Source of the DNA: an uncultured Campylobacter sp.
Lineage (GTDB): Bacteria > Campylobacterota > Campylobacteria > Campylobacterales > Campylobacteraceae
NCBI RefSeq assembly: GCF_938045775.1
Contig: NZ_CALIBH010000067.1
Location: 1-20,091, forward strand
Reading direction: 5' to 3'
DNA length: 20,091 nucleotides
Position 1 is the first letter of the stretch. Each line of letters begins with the position of its first letter. The notes beneath the pieces were generated by a model that was not told the origin of the DNA, searched no databases, and saw only the letters and a list, made by a program, of their open reading frames with translations. Shown here one piece after another: positions 7,335-14,863 of the stretch. The translations under genes were made by a program, and so were the position numbers.

Positions 7335-8237
7335 ATGATAACCGCAAAAGCTCTTTACGCATCCGCGCGCCTTAGATCTCTGCCGCTTAGCGTCTCGGGC
7401 GTGTTACTGGGTAGCGGCGCGGCATACAGCGCGGGCGTATTTAGAGCGGGTATTTTCGCACTGGCGCTGCTTACGACGCTGCTGTTTCAGGTGCTAAGCG
7501 ACTACGCCAACGACTATGGCGACGCAGTAAAAGGCACCGACGACGATGGCAGGCTGGGGCCGCGTCGCGCGATACAAACGGGGCAGATGAGCGCCGAGCA
7601 GATGAAGCGCGTCATCATCGTTACGGCGCTGCTTTCTGCATTTTCGAGCCTTGCGCTAAGCGTTTTGGCGTTCGGCGAGCGGTTTTATCTCGTGGCTCTA
7701 TTTTTGGCGCTGGGCGGCGCGTCGATATATGCTGCGATCCGCTACACCGTGGGAGCCGGCGCATACGGATACCTGGGGCTCGGCGACGTTTTCGTGTTTT
7801 TGTTTTTTGGACTACTTAGCGTGCTGGGCTCGTACTTTTTATACGCGCGTTCGCTCGATGCAGCGCTGCTGCTACCTGCGTGTGCGTGCGGGATGCTAAG
7901 CACCGCCGTGCTAAATCTAAACAACATGCGCGACATCCAAAACGACGCGCTCAAAGGCAAGCGCACGATCCCCGTGCGTATCGGACTGCGCGCCGCTAAG
8001 CGCTACCACTACGCGCTGATCGCGGGCGGAGCGGGCCTGATGCTCTGCTACTCGCTTTTGCGCGGCGAGCCGGGCGTAAAACTACTCTACGTAATTAGCT
8101 TTGCACCGCTTATTCGGCACCTATTTTTCATCTCGAAAGTGCGGGAGTGCCGCGATTTCGACGGACAGCTAAAGGTTGTCGCGCTCAGCACGTTTGCGAT
8201 GTCGGCGCTGTTTTTCGTCGGAGAAATTTTAGGCTAA
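7335..8237 (+). CDS. menA: 1,4-dihydroxy-2-naphthoate prenyltransferase (UbiA superfamily, MenA type)
   Basis: A 300-residue polytopic inner-membrane protein with eight or nine hydrophobic segments. It attaches a polyprenyl chain to dihydroxynaphthoate, giving demethylmenaquinone. The first Mg-prenyl-diphosphate site is N59-D-Y-G-D63 within NDYGDAVKGTDDDGRLGPRRA, the hallmark of MenA. The second is NNMRDIQNDALKGKRTIPVRIG (196-217), with Asp200 and Asp204, close to the NDLRDIDND...GKRT block of E. coli MenA. Length matches MenA (about 300). The ribosome site is weak (AAAAAGGCAAAAAAA). It is divergent from the pyridoxamine kinase gene. Known Campylobacterota make menaquinone by the futalosine route, whose prenyltransferase is a different UbiA-type enzyme, so a clear MenA is notable. 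It may use dihydroxynaphthoate from another source or serve the futalosine route here; that is inference. Confidence 0.87.
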   Translation: MITAKALYASARLRSLPLSVSGVLLGSGAAYSAGVFRAGIFALALLTTLLFQVLSDYANDYGDAVKGTDDDGRLGPRRAIQTGQMSAEQMKRVIIVTALLSAFSSLALSVLAFGERFYLVALFLALGGASIYAAIRYTVGAGAYGYLGLGDVFVFLFFGLLSVLGSYFLYARSLDAALLLPACACGMLSTAVLNLNNMRDIQNDALKGKRTIPVRIGLRAAKRYHYALIAGGAGLMLCYSLLRGEPGVKLLYVISFAPLIRHLFFISKVRECRDFDGQLKVVALSTFAMSALFFVGEILG

Positions 8238-8600
8238 ATTTAAATGCCGCGCAGATAAAATTTACGTCGGCACCACAGCAAAGTCCTCTCGCGCGCAGAA
8301 AACACTCCGCGCGTCACGCGGCGGTAGTTTGACTGCAAATGCTGCTCGAGCGCTCCCCTTGCGCCATAACGGCGCTAAAATTTACTAAATTTTACGCACC
8401 GCCCTGCCCCTAATGCCAAACCTACGCAAGCGGCTCAGCTTTAATTTACTCGCTTTGGATGCGCGCCGTCTTGCGCCAAAATCGGTACTGCAAACCTAGA
8501 ATTTTATGAATTATATGAAACCGCCCAGTGGATGTGTAGAATTTAGTCGTATAAAGCGACCCCGAAGCGCGTCGCCCAAGAGCCGCTAAATTTTAAAATT
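8238..8600. other. Convergent intergenic region between menA and assT1
   Basis: About 363 bases with no supportable gene. It holds GCAGATAAAATTTACG at about 8251, the same word seen at 4805, 5804 and 6234, plus several other AAATTT words and GC-rich CGCGCG stretches. No convincing T-tailed terminator was found. Confidence 0.55.
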
Positions 8601-10448
8601 TTACTTCTCAAACGCCTTTTCTAGGCTAAACGGAAACGCCTGATAGCCCATCGCGTTGGTCATTTTTATCTCGATTGACGGCTCTTTTGCGCCCCATTCA
8701 AACTCGTCGATATGCGGGCTAGGCACGCCGACGGGGCGACCTTTGGCGATGTCAAACTGCATGCCCGCGACCGCCGAGTAAACCATTACGCTATCAAGGT
8801 CGTCTTGATACTGCGCTAGCGAAGTAACCGAGCTGTACCACTCGCTGCCGCGCTGTTTGCCGTATTCCCAGACCTGCTCGACGGTTTTAGCTTTTTCGTC
8901 GATTTTATAAACGACCGCGCGGGAGTATTTCATGCCAGCCATCGCAGGCTGCTCCATACCGCGGGTGTCGCCGTTGTCAAAGACTGTGAGATACACGACG
9001 CCTTTTTTAGATTTGCTATCGATGCGAAATGCCGTATGCTGCGTCCATTGCCAGTCAAATCCGCCCTTCTCGCTCTCGTAGCCAGGGCATTTTGAGTACT
9101 CGTCCTCGCAGACGATTTTTTTGCCGTCTTTATCCACCGGCTGAAGCAAATAGCCCTTAAACTGATCTTTCCAGCCTTTGTGAGCGCCCATTATCCATTT
9201 GACTTTTTTGTCGCGGCCGATCTTGATGACGGCGTCTTGGTGGCGGCTGGAGATGATGATGCTATCGTCGCTTGGATCATAATCCACGCTATTTACGTGC
9301 GCCCAGTTGCGTCCGGGGCCCGAGCCCACGATGTCGCCCCATTTTTCGTTCGTATCCATCGCGGCTAGCTCGTCCGAGCTAGCGGTGTGGCCTGCTTTGC
9401 TAGCATCGATGTTTAGGCACACCGCGCCCTGATCGAGAGTTTTTAGCACGATGTCGCGATACGGATCTAAGATTTCATATAGCCTAAAATCATCCACGAC
9501 GTTGCCGTCACGATCGACCTCGACGATGACGTCGCGCACGGTGCGGACGTTTTTACCGTCGGCGCGCTTATAGTTGGCATTTGCCGCACGGAGGAAATAA
9601 TGCCCGTTTTGCGCTACGTCCATGGAGTGCGAGAAGTCGTTGTATCCTGCAGGCAGCTCGCGGTTAAAGATTTCGCGTCCCATTATGTCGTATTTTGCGT
9701 ATCTTTGGCCATATCCCCACGTCATTGCGCCGTCGTCGTTTTGCTTAAAGCCCATCATGACGCCCGCGGAAAAAGGCTGTTTGAGATCGTAAATTTTACT
9801 AGGCTCCAGATACCAGCGCACTTCGCCTTTGGTGTCTAGGATGAAGTTGTTCGGGCTGTAGTTCCACTCGATCGCGCCGCCTGCGGGGTTGTTCCACACG
9901 ACTTTGGTGCCCTTGCCGGTTTTATTTACGAAGTTATTTACGTAGTAGAGGCGGTTGGCAAATTTCGCGCTCGGAGCCTTCACGACCTCGATTTTATCAA
10001 ACAGCGCGCCCTTTTGAGACGGCATGCCAGAGCTCTCTAGATAAATCGCTGGAGCGTAAATTTTATAGCTTTCTTTTACGTGCTCGGTCCCACCTTTATA
10101 AATTTTATCGTACTCGACCTCGACGGTATTTTGATAGTCGGGGTAGAGCCCGAAAACGGGGATTCCGCCGTGCGTGCGAAGGTGTTTATCGGCGACTTTA
10201 TAGCTGATAACCTGACCGTCCGGCTTCGGCACGATAGTGACTTTAGCGTTTGCTAGCGTGTAGCCGCCGTTTTTGATCACCGCCGTTAGAGGCGCGATGT
10301 CGTATGGGTTTACGACTACTTCGCCGATCTTGCCCGGGACGGCGTAGTCGATGTGTGCGCCGCTAGGTCCGCCGATAGCCAGCGCGGCCGTGCTTAGACC
10401 ACCTAAAAGCGCCGCAGCTAGCGCAAATGAATAAAGAGTTCGCTTCAT
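8601..10448 (-). CDS. assT: Periplasmic arylsulfate sulfotransferase (copy 1)
   Basis: A 615-residue PAPS-independent aryl-sulfotransferase that moves a sulfuryl group from a phenolic sulfate ester to another phenol through a sulfo-histidine. It has a Sec signal (MKRTLYSFALAAALLGGLSTAALA). Active-site residues known from the E. coli CFT073 enzyme align well: His274 (SHSMDV), His384 and Asn386 (NWAHVNSVDYDPSDD), Arg402 (SSRHQDAV) and the sulfated His471 (WQWTQHTAF). The structural disulfide is matched by Cys447 and Cys454 (Cys-x6-Cys). A third cysteine, Cys344, lies in GAVCLNID. The repeated short strands fit a six-bladed propeller. The start is supported by AAGGAGAATAAG. It is divergent from the dsbL-like/dsbI pair, as expected for an enzyme needing dedicated oxidative folding. 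It is a clear paralogue of the copy at 16751-18523. Substrates cannot be told from sequence. Confidence 0.95.
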   Translation of the reverse strand: MKRTLYSFALAAALLGGLSTAALAIGGPSGAHIDYAVPGKIGEVVVNPYDIAPLTAVIKNGGYTLANAKVTIVPKPDGQVISYKVADKHLRTHGGIPVFGLYPDYQNTVEVEYDKIYKGGTEHVKESYKIYAPAIYLESSGMPSQKGALFDKIEVVKAPSAKFANRLYYVNNFVNKTGKGTKVVWNNPAGGAIEWNYSPNNFILDTKGEVRWYLEPSKIYDLKQPFSAGVMMGFKQNDDGAMTWGYGQRYAKYDIMGREIFNRELPAGYNDFSHSMDVAQNGHYFLRAANANYKRADGKNVRTVRDVIVEVDRDGNVVDDFRLYEILDPYRDIVLKTLDQGAVCLNIDASKAGHTASSDELAAMDTNEKWGDIVGSGPGRNWAHVNSVDYDPSDDSIIISSRHQDAVIKIGRDKKVKWIMGAHKGWKDQFKGYLLQPVDKDGKKIVCEDEYSKCPGYESEKGGFDWQWTQHTAFRIDSKSKKGVVYLTVFDNGDTRGMEQPAMAGMKYSRAVVYKIDEKAKTVEQVWEYGKQRGSEWYSSVTSLAQYQDDLDSVMVYSAVAGMQFDIAKGRPVGVPSPHIDEFEWGAKEPSIEIKMTNAMGYQAFPFSLEKAFEK

Positions 10449-10533
10449 CTTATTCTCCTTTGAATTGGTTTGATATCGTAATTTTAATCAACCTCGCTAA
10501 CGTAGAAATCACGCGTTTATTAAAACTTGCTTA

Positions 10534-10539
10534 ATTATA
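10534..10539 (-). promoter_or_regulatory. Candidate -10 box for assT1
   Basis: Read on the minus strand this is TATAAT, preceded by TTTT. It would start transcription near 10527 and leave a leader of about 80 bases. It lies in the 234-base divergent region shared with the dsbL-like gene, so both could be controlled together. Confidence 0.4.
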
Positions 10540-10589
10540 AAAAATAATTTCAAATTTTAGCTTTTGCGCCAAAATTTAGCCGAAATTCT

Positions 10590-10611
10590 ATAAATTTAAT
10601 CTAAAATTTAT
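10590..10611. repeat. AT-rich inverted repeat in the assT1/dsbL divergent region
   Basis: ATAAATTT (10590-10597) and AAATTTAT (10604-10611) are perfect inverted arms with six bases between them, about midway between the assT1 and dsbL-like promoters. An operator is possible, but such words are common in this AT-rich DNA. Confidence 0.3.
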
Positions 10612-10641
10612 CTTAGCGTGAGTTCTGCGGCGGCGAGAGGA

Positions 10642-10649
10642 TATAAAAT
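10642..10649 (+). promoter_or_regulatory. Candidate -10 box for the dsbL-dsbI transcript
   Basis: TATAAAAT lies about 35 bases upstream of the dsbL-like ATG. The leader would carry TTTTAAGGAG as ribosome site. No clear -35 box, as usual in this group. Confidence 0.45.
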
Positions 10650-10682
10650 TAACCCAAACGAAATCATTTTAAGGAGTATCCC

Positions 10683-11339
10683 ATGAACCTACTTTCTAAA
10701 TTTAGCAAAGGCTTTTTAGCCGTAGCGATGTTTGGCGCTATAAGCGCTGCCGCGTTTACCGAGGGCGAGGACTACGTAAAGCTGCAAAAACCGCTACCCG
10801 TAGAGCAAAACACGCTAGTTAAGGTCTTTAGCTACGCATGCCCGTTTTGCTACAAATACGACAAAACCGTCACGCCGAAGGTCGTAGAAAAGGTCGCGGG
10901 GCTAAAATACGTGCCGTTTCATCTAAAAACCAAAGGCGAATACGGCGAGGCAGCGAGTAAAATTTTTGCCGTTTTAGCCGTGATGGATGAAGAGAAGGGC
11001 GTTAGCCTGCTAGATGAAAACTCGCTGTTTAAAAAGGCGAAATTTGCCTACTACAAAGCCTATCACGATCAAAAGCAGCGCTGGAGCGATGGTAAGGACG
11101 AGGCTGCGTTTTTAAAGACTGGGCTTGATGCGGCGGGCATTAGCGAAGCGGACTATCAAAAGAAGCTAGAAGATCCGAAAGTCGCCGAACTGCTTAAAAA
11201 ATGGGACGAGAGCTACGACGTAGCGAAAATCCAAGGCGTGCCGGCGTTTGTCGTAAACGGCAAATACCTCATCATGACGAAGTCCATCAGCTCTATCGAC
11301 GGCATGGCGCAGCTAATTGAAGAGCTGCTCAAAAAATAG
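10683..11339 (+). CDS. dsbL: DsbA-family periplasmic thiol oxidase (DsbL-like), partner of AssT1
   Basis: A 218-residue thioredoxin-fold protein with a helical insertion. It donates disulfides to exported proteins. Signal peptide: MNLLSKFSKGFLAVAMFGAISAAA, with the mature protein beginning near FTEGEDY. The active site is Cys53-Pro-Phe-Cys56 in FSYACPFCYKYD, and the cis-proline is Pro187 (QGVPAFVVNGKYL). Length is usual for DsbA/DsbL (about 190-220). It is followed nine bases later by the DsbB-like dsbI and lies back to back with assT1. This is the arrangement in which DsbL/DsbI act on AssT in uropathogenic E. coli. It resembles the second DsbA in this window throughout (KPL, CPxC, HLKTKG, VPAFVV), so the two are paralogues. 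The DsbL name rests on context; the biochemistry is DsbA-type. Strong AAGGAG before the ATG. Confidence 0.92.
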   Translation: MNLLSKFSKGFLAVAMFGAISAAAFTEGEDYVKLQKPLPVEQNTLVKVFSYACPFCYKYDKTVTPKVVEKVAGLKYVPFHLKTKGEYGEAASKIFAVLAVMDEEKGVSLLDENSLFKKAKFAYYKAYHDQKQRWSDGKDEAAFLKTGLDAAGISEADYQKKLEDPKVAELLKKWDESYDVAKIQGVPAFVVNGKYLIMTKSISSIDGMAQLIEELLKK

Positions 11340-11348
11340 GGCGCGGGC

Positions 11349-11972
11349 ATGAAATTTGCGGAAAAAATAGCAAAATTCGGAGGTAGCCGCCTGCCGTGGG
11401 CGATCCTTATAGCGGTGAGCGTGGGACTCGTAATCCTCGCGCACTCGCTGTTTCAAAACTACGTCTATATGCCGCCTTGCGAGCAGTGCGTCTATATCCG
11501 CTTTGCCTTTTTGTGCATGGCGCTAGGAGGGCTAGTCGCGATCATAAATCCTAAAAATTTGCTCCTGGCCGCACTCGGATATCTACTAGCCTTTTGGGGC
11601 GCTATCCAGGGCATAATGTATAGCGTCAAGCTAGCTAAAATCCACGACGCCGTGCACGGAGACGATCCGTTCGGCGTGCAGGGCTGCTCGACCGAGCCGC
11701 ATTATCCTTTCGGCCTGCCGCTTGAGCGGTGGGCGCCCGATTGGTTCTTGCCTACGGGCGACTGCGGCTACGATAGCCCGATGGTGCCTGAGGGCGTCAC
11801 GCTAAGCGGCTTTCAAAAATATCTCGTCGATCTTTACGAGGAGGGCTGGTATCTGATCCCATCAAGCAAATTTATGTCGATGGCCGACTGCACGCTAATC
11901 GGCTTTGGCGTCTGCTTCGTCGTGCTCGCCGCGATGTTTATTTGCAAAATTTTAACTCTGAAAAAAGCTTAA
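11349..11972 (+). CDS. dsbI: DsbB/DsbI-type quinone-linked membrane oxidoreductase
   Basis: A 207-residue inner-membrane protein that re-oxidises the DsbL-like protein and passes electrons to quinone. Hydrophobic segments lie at about 17-35, 50-66, 69-91 and 181-200. The first periplasmic cysteine pair is Cys44-Glu-Gln-Cys47 (PPCEQCVYIR, the CxxC-Y-x-R block of DsbB). The second pair is Cys113 (VQGCSTEP) and Cys139 (PTGDCGYD), in a long loop of about 90 residues that is larger than in E. coli DsbB. Arg51 after the motif matches the quinone-binding arginine (Arg48) of DsbB. It begins nine bases after the dsbL-like stop with only a poor ribosome site (GGGCGCGGGC), so translation is probably coupled. 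In this organism the acceptor would be menaquinone. It has no fused propeller domain as in some epsilonproteobacterial DsbI proteins. Confidence 0.92.
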   Translation: MKFAEKIAKFGGSRLPWAILIAVSVGLVILAHSLFQNYVYMPPCEQCVYIRFAFLCMALGGLVAIINPKNLLLAALGYLLAFWGAIQGIMYSVKLAKIHDAVHGDDPFGVQGCSTEPHYPFGLPLERWAPDWFLPTGDCGYDSPMVPEGVTLSGFQKYLVDLYEEGWYLIPSSKFMSMADCTLIGFGVCFVVLAAMFICKILTLKKA

Positions 11973-11996
11973 ATCGGTCTAAATTTAGACCGATTT
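11971..11996 (+). terminator. Perfect 26-bp palindrome between dsbI and the kinase gene
   Basis: The half-site AAATCGGTCTAAA is followed directly by its exact reverse complement. It overlaps the last two bases of the dsbI stop codon and is followed by TTTGC (the run is TTTT counting the final palindrome base). As RNA it folds into a stem of about eleven pairs with a four-base loop, so it could act as a terminator or attenuator. As DNA it is symmetric enough to be an operator for the kinase/regulator pair. Both readings are open. Confidence 0.55.
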
Positions 11997-11999
11997 TGC

Positions 12000-12005
12000 T
12001 ATACT
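12000..12005 (+). promoter_or_regulatory. Possible -10 box immediately before the kinase ATG
   Basis: TATACT lies six bases before the ATG at 12012, and no Shine-Dalgarno sequence is visible there. If used, the transcript would be leaderless or nearly so. It sits directly after the 26-bp palindrome, which would then cover the upstream promoter region. Speculative. Confidence 0.25.
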
Positions 12006-12011
12006 CGCCGC

Positions 12012-13661
12012 ATGAGAGCCTTACGCGAGCATAATTTTAAAATCTACTTCATCATCATTTTCGCAAGCCTTTTCGTGGTGCTTTTGGGCGTGAAAAACTA
12101 CGAGGACGCCAAGGCGCAGATCACGACGCTCGCGGATAAAAACAAGATCGCCGCTAGCGAAAATATGGTCGGGAGCTTCTCGTTTTGGCTGGATGAGCGG
12201 CTGCACTCTCTGGTGCGCGCGGCTAAATTTATGCAAAACGCAGGCGCGATACGAGACGACGAAAAGCTCGGCGGCTTCATACGTCTTTTTAAAGAAAACT
12301 CCGCAGAATTCGACGCCTTGCAGTTTTTGCGCGAGGACGGAGAAATTTTCGTAGACGGCAAGGGGCTAGGCGAGAACGAAGCGATGCCAAAGAGCCTGCG
12401 CACGGGGCTTGTATGGTTTGAGGAGACCAAAAGCACGCTCGCACCCACGGTAAATTTTATGCAGCGCCATAAAATTTTAGGCGAGCCGACGCTAAATTTA
12501 TGCGTGCCCGTCATGGACGGCGGCTCGTTTGCGGGGGTGTTTTGCGGCGTGGTGAAGCTGCAAAACATACTAAAAAATATGGAAAAATTTAAACTCGCGC
12601 CGAACTCCTACGCATTCATCGTAACCCACGGCGGCGAAATTTTAACCCCGATGAAAGACGCGGCGCTAAAAAAGCAGATCGAGGATAAATTTAAAGAGCT
12701 TTTCCTACGGGGCGAAGATATCACGAGCCTAAATATCGGCTCAAATTTCATCTCCGTCGCCGAGATCCCCACGCTAAACTGGTTCATAGGCGCAGGCACC
12801 GATAACGAAAAGGAGCTCGCTGCGCTGCTTAACTCCACGCTAAAAAACGCCCTTATCCTGCTTTTTGCGTTCGCGGCGCTGGCGCTGGTGGCAAATTTCC
12901 TCCATAACTTTATGTACTCAAAAATCAAAAATCTGCAAGACGACTACGAAGCCCTGCTCAAGCACAAAGCCCGTATGAGCGAGGCGGGCGAGCTAATCAG
13001 CGGCATCAATCATCAGTTTATCCAGCCGGTTAATTCGCTAAATTTGATGATCTCAAGCCTGCTTATGCTACAAAAAGACGGCAAACTAGACGCCGCGACG
13101 CTAGAGAGTATGCTGCAAAAGGGGCAGGCCGCGACCGTGCTTTTAAGTGATACGATCGAGATTTTTAGAAATTTTTATAAAAGCAGCGACGCTCCGCAAA
13201 AATTTAGCGTGCAGCGCTGCATCAAAGACCTACTAAAGCTCATGCACACCGAGCTTAGCAAGGCAAATGTCGCGGTAAGCTTGCGCGAGTTTAAAGACGA
13301 AGAGGCCACGCAGCGAATGGGCATCGTGCAGCAAATTTTACTCATCCTCATTCACAACGCCAAGGACGCGGTCGTGGAGCGATACAAAGAGCAGATCGTC
13401 AAGCGGCAGGTTTTTATCGACGTCAAATTTGAAAACGGCACGTGCAAGATAGCTGTCACAGACTACGGCAGCGGCGTGAGCAAGGCGGCTCGGGATAAAA
13501 TTTTAACCCAGCCAAAAACTACCAAAAAGCAAGGAAGCGGCATCGGGCTGTATTTTGGCAAAAAGCTGGCAAGCGAAAAGCTTTCAGGCGACATTAGGCT
13601 GCTAAGCGCGGGCGATCCGACGACGTTTGAGCTGAGCTTTGAGACAAATTTAAAGGAGTGA
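12012..13661 (+). CDS. Membrane sensor histidine kinase with a periplasmic Cache-like domain
   Basis: A 549-residue kinase. Transmembrane helix 1 is at about 10-28 and helix 2 at about 279-298. The roughly 250 residues between them form a periplasmic sensor that looks like a double Cache fold (VPVMDGGSFAGVFCGVVKL, SYAFIVTHGGEILTP, LNWFIGAGTDN). A short coiled linker (300-325) leads to the dimerisation helix with the phospho-acceptor His334 in GINHQFIQPVNSL. The ATPase domain has the N box (HNAKDAV, Asn449), DYGSGVS (G1, 484-490) and GSGIGLYFG (G2, 508-516). All catalytic blocks are intact. It is followed one base later by its response regulator. No ribosome site is seen at this start, but the next Met (52) would remove helix 1. 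The signal is unknown. Position after dsbI suggests a role in controlling the AssT/Dsb genes. Confidence 0.9.
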   Translation: MRALREHNFKIYFIIIFASLFVVLLGVKNYEDAKAQITTLADKNKIAASENMVGSFSFWLDERLHSLVRAAKFMQNAGAIRDDEKLGGFIRLFKENSAEFDALQFLREDGEIFVDGKGLGENEAMPKSLRTGLVWFEETKSTLAPTVNFMQRHKILGEPTLNLCVPVMDGGSFAGVFCGVVKLQNILKNMEKFKLAPNSYAFIVTHGGEILTPMKDAALKKQIEDKFKELFLRGEDITSLNIGSNFISVAEIPTLNWFIGAGTDNEKELAALLNSTLKNALILLFAFAALALVANFLHNFMYSKIKNLQDDYEALLKHKARMSEAGELISGINHQFIQPVNSLNLMISSLLMLQKDGKLDAATLESMLQKGQAATVLLSDTIEIFRNFYKSSDAPQKFSVQRCIKDLLKLMHTELSKANVAVSLREFKDEEATQRMGIVQQILLILIHNAKDAVVERYKEQIVKRQVFIDVKFENGTCKIAVTDYGSGVSKAARDKILTQPKTTKKQGSGIGLYFGKKLASEKLSGDIRLLSAGDPTTFELSFETNLKE

Positions 13662-13662
13662 G

Positions 13663-14343
13663 ATGCAAGAGCATTTAAAGCTGCTTAAAGACCTGAGCGT
13701 CCTCATCGTCGAGGACGACGAGATCGCAAGAGAGCTGCTAATAGGCGGGCTAAAGCCCTACTGCCTAAGCGTCTGGGGCGCGGGCGACGGGCTAGAGGGG
13801 CTGGAGCGTTTTAAAAAGCTAGCCCCCGCCGTCGTCATCACAGACATCCACATGCCCGCGATGAACGGCTTTGAGATGATGAAGGAGATGATGCGCATCA
13901 AACCCGCGCAAAAATTTATCGTCTTTACCTCCTACGACACCGACGACAACCTCATCAAAAGCATCGAGCACGGCGCGGCGTCGTTTCTAAAAAAGCCCGT
14001 CGATATCGCCGCTTTGTGCCGCCTGCTCGTGGCTCTAACCTATGAAAAGGACGAAAAGCTCGTGCGTCTGGGTCCGCAAACTAGCATAAATCTCGCTAAA
14101 GAAAAGATATACAAAGACGGCGAGGAAATTTATCTCTCGTTTTTGCAAAACAAGCTGTTTTGGCTCTTCGCGTATAATCTAAACAAGCTCGTGAGCTACG
14201 AGATGATCGAGGAGTTCGTCTATGAGGGCGAGCAAACGAGCAAGGGCGCGATACAAAACGTCGTACTAAGGCTGAAGCGGGAGCTGGGGGTTAAATTTAA
14301 AAATATCAGCGAGAGTGGATACATCCTACTAAGCGGCGAGTAA
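13663..14343 (+). CDS. Two-component response regulator, receiver plus winged-helix DNA-binding domain
   Basis: A 226-residue protein. The receiver domain (about 11-125) has Asp18/Asp19 (VEDD), the phospho-acceptor Asp61 (ITDIHMPAMNGFEMM), Thr89 (FTSYDT) and Lys110 (LKKPVD). The C-terminal part (about 138-224) has the shape of an OmpR/PhoB winged helix (GEEIYLSFLQNKLFWLFAYNLNKLVSYEMIEEFVY, then IQNVVLRLKRELG as recognition helix and ISESGYILL as wing). It is a transcription factor switched by the upstream kinase. Its ATG lies one base after the kinase stop, with AAAGGAG inside the kinase gene, so the two are translationally coupled. Targets are not shown by the sequence; the neighbouring assT and dsb promoters are the first candidates. 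Confidence 0.92.
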   Translation: MQEHLKLLKDLSVLIVEDDEIARELLIGGLKPYCLSVWGAGDGLEGLERFKKLAPAVVITDIHMPAMNGFEMMKEMMRIKPAQKFIVFTSYDTDDNLIKSIEHGAASFLKKPVDIAALCRLLVALTYEKDEKLVRLGPQTSINLAKEKIYKDGEEIYLSFLQNKLFWLFAYNLNKLVSYEMIEEFVYEGEQTSKGAIQNVVLRLKRELGVKFKNISESGYILLSGE

Positions 14344-14354
14344 TCTAAATTTAC

Positions 14355-14680
14355 GGCTTGTCTTTTTGCCCTATACGGCGCCCGATTTCGCTGCCGGCTG
14401 CAGTCACGTATTATATTATACGCTCCTTTGCCCTTGCTCATCCGCCTCGTCTATGACAAAAATACTTCGCCTTGAAATTTCTACGTTCAAATTTGGCGTT
14501 AAATTTTATTTTGCGGCTCGTCTTTTTCCGCTATACTTCGCTTTGCTTCCCTTGCGGTCGTAACTGCAAGCAGAAGTAAATTTCGCCGAAGCTTGGTTAT
14601 ATACTACTTGTTGTATGCGCCCTCGCCTCTTTCACCGCCGCCTCGTCTGATGTAAAAATACTTCGCCTTAACTTTTTGCA
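14355..14680. repeat. Degenerate direct duplication, copies about 160-196 bases apart
   Basis: GGCTTGTCTTTTTGCCCTATAC at 14355 matches GGCTCGTCTTTTTCCGCTATAC at 14515 (offset 160). CCGCCTCGTCTATGACAAAA then ATACTTCGCCTT, from 14442, matches CCGCCTCGTCTGATGTAAAA then ATACTTCGCCTT, from 14638 (offset 196). The order is the same, and the second copy holds about 36 extra bases. The copies are diverged, so this is an old duplication or two members of a dispersed family. Confidence 0.65.
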
Positions 14681-14752
14681 CCCAAATTTGAAGTCAAATT
14701 TTTAAATTTTGGCTCAAATTTTATTCACCGATATCCACATCTTGAAAACATA

Positions 14753-14863
14753 AAATTTAGTCGCTATCGTGCCGCAGGGCTTAGCGATAAAATTTACTGA
14801 AAGCCCCGCGACCAAATTTAACGCGGTGCATAAAACAAAGCTTGCTTTGGCGCGACTAAATTT
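14753..14863. repeat. Perfect 12-bp inverted repeat flanking the 3' intergenic segment
   Basis: AAATTTAGTCGC at 14753-14764 and GCGACTAAATTT at 14852-14863 are exact reverse complements, 87 bases apart. Related GCGACCAAATTTAACGCGG lies between them. The arms could bound a small non-autonomous element, but no target duplication was identified. Confidence 0.4.
14831..14849 (-). terminator. Short terminator-like hairpin downstream of dsbA2
   Basis: Read on the minus strand, CAAAGCAAGCTTTG is followed by TTTTA. This gives a five-pair stem with a four-base loop and a short T-run, 28 bases after the dsbA2 stop. Short but placed correctly. Confidence 0.4.

Noticed and set aside
12098..12568. 156-codon minus-strand frame opposite the kinase gene
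   Set aside because: Ser-rich shadow of the kinase coding frame, without start signals.
14366..14563. 65-codon frame in the regulator/dsbA2 intergenic region
   Set aside because: It runs across the degenerate duplication, has no ribosome site, and the matching frame in the second copy is broken by stops.
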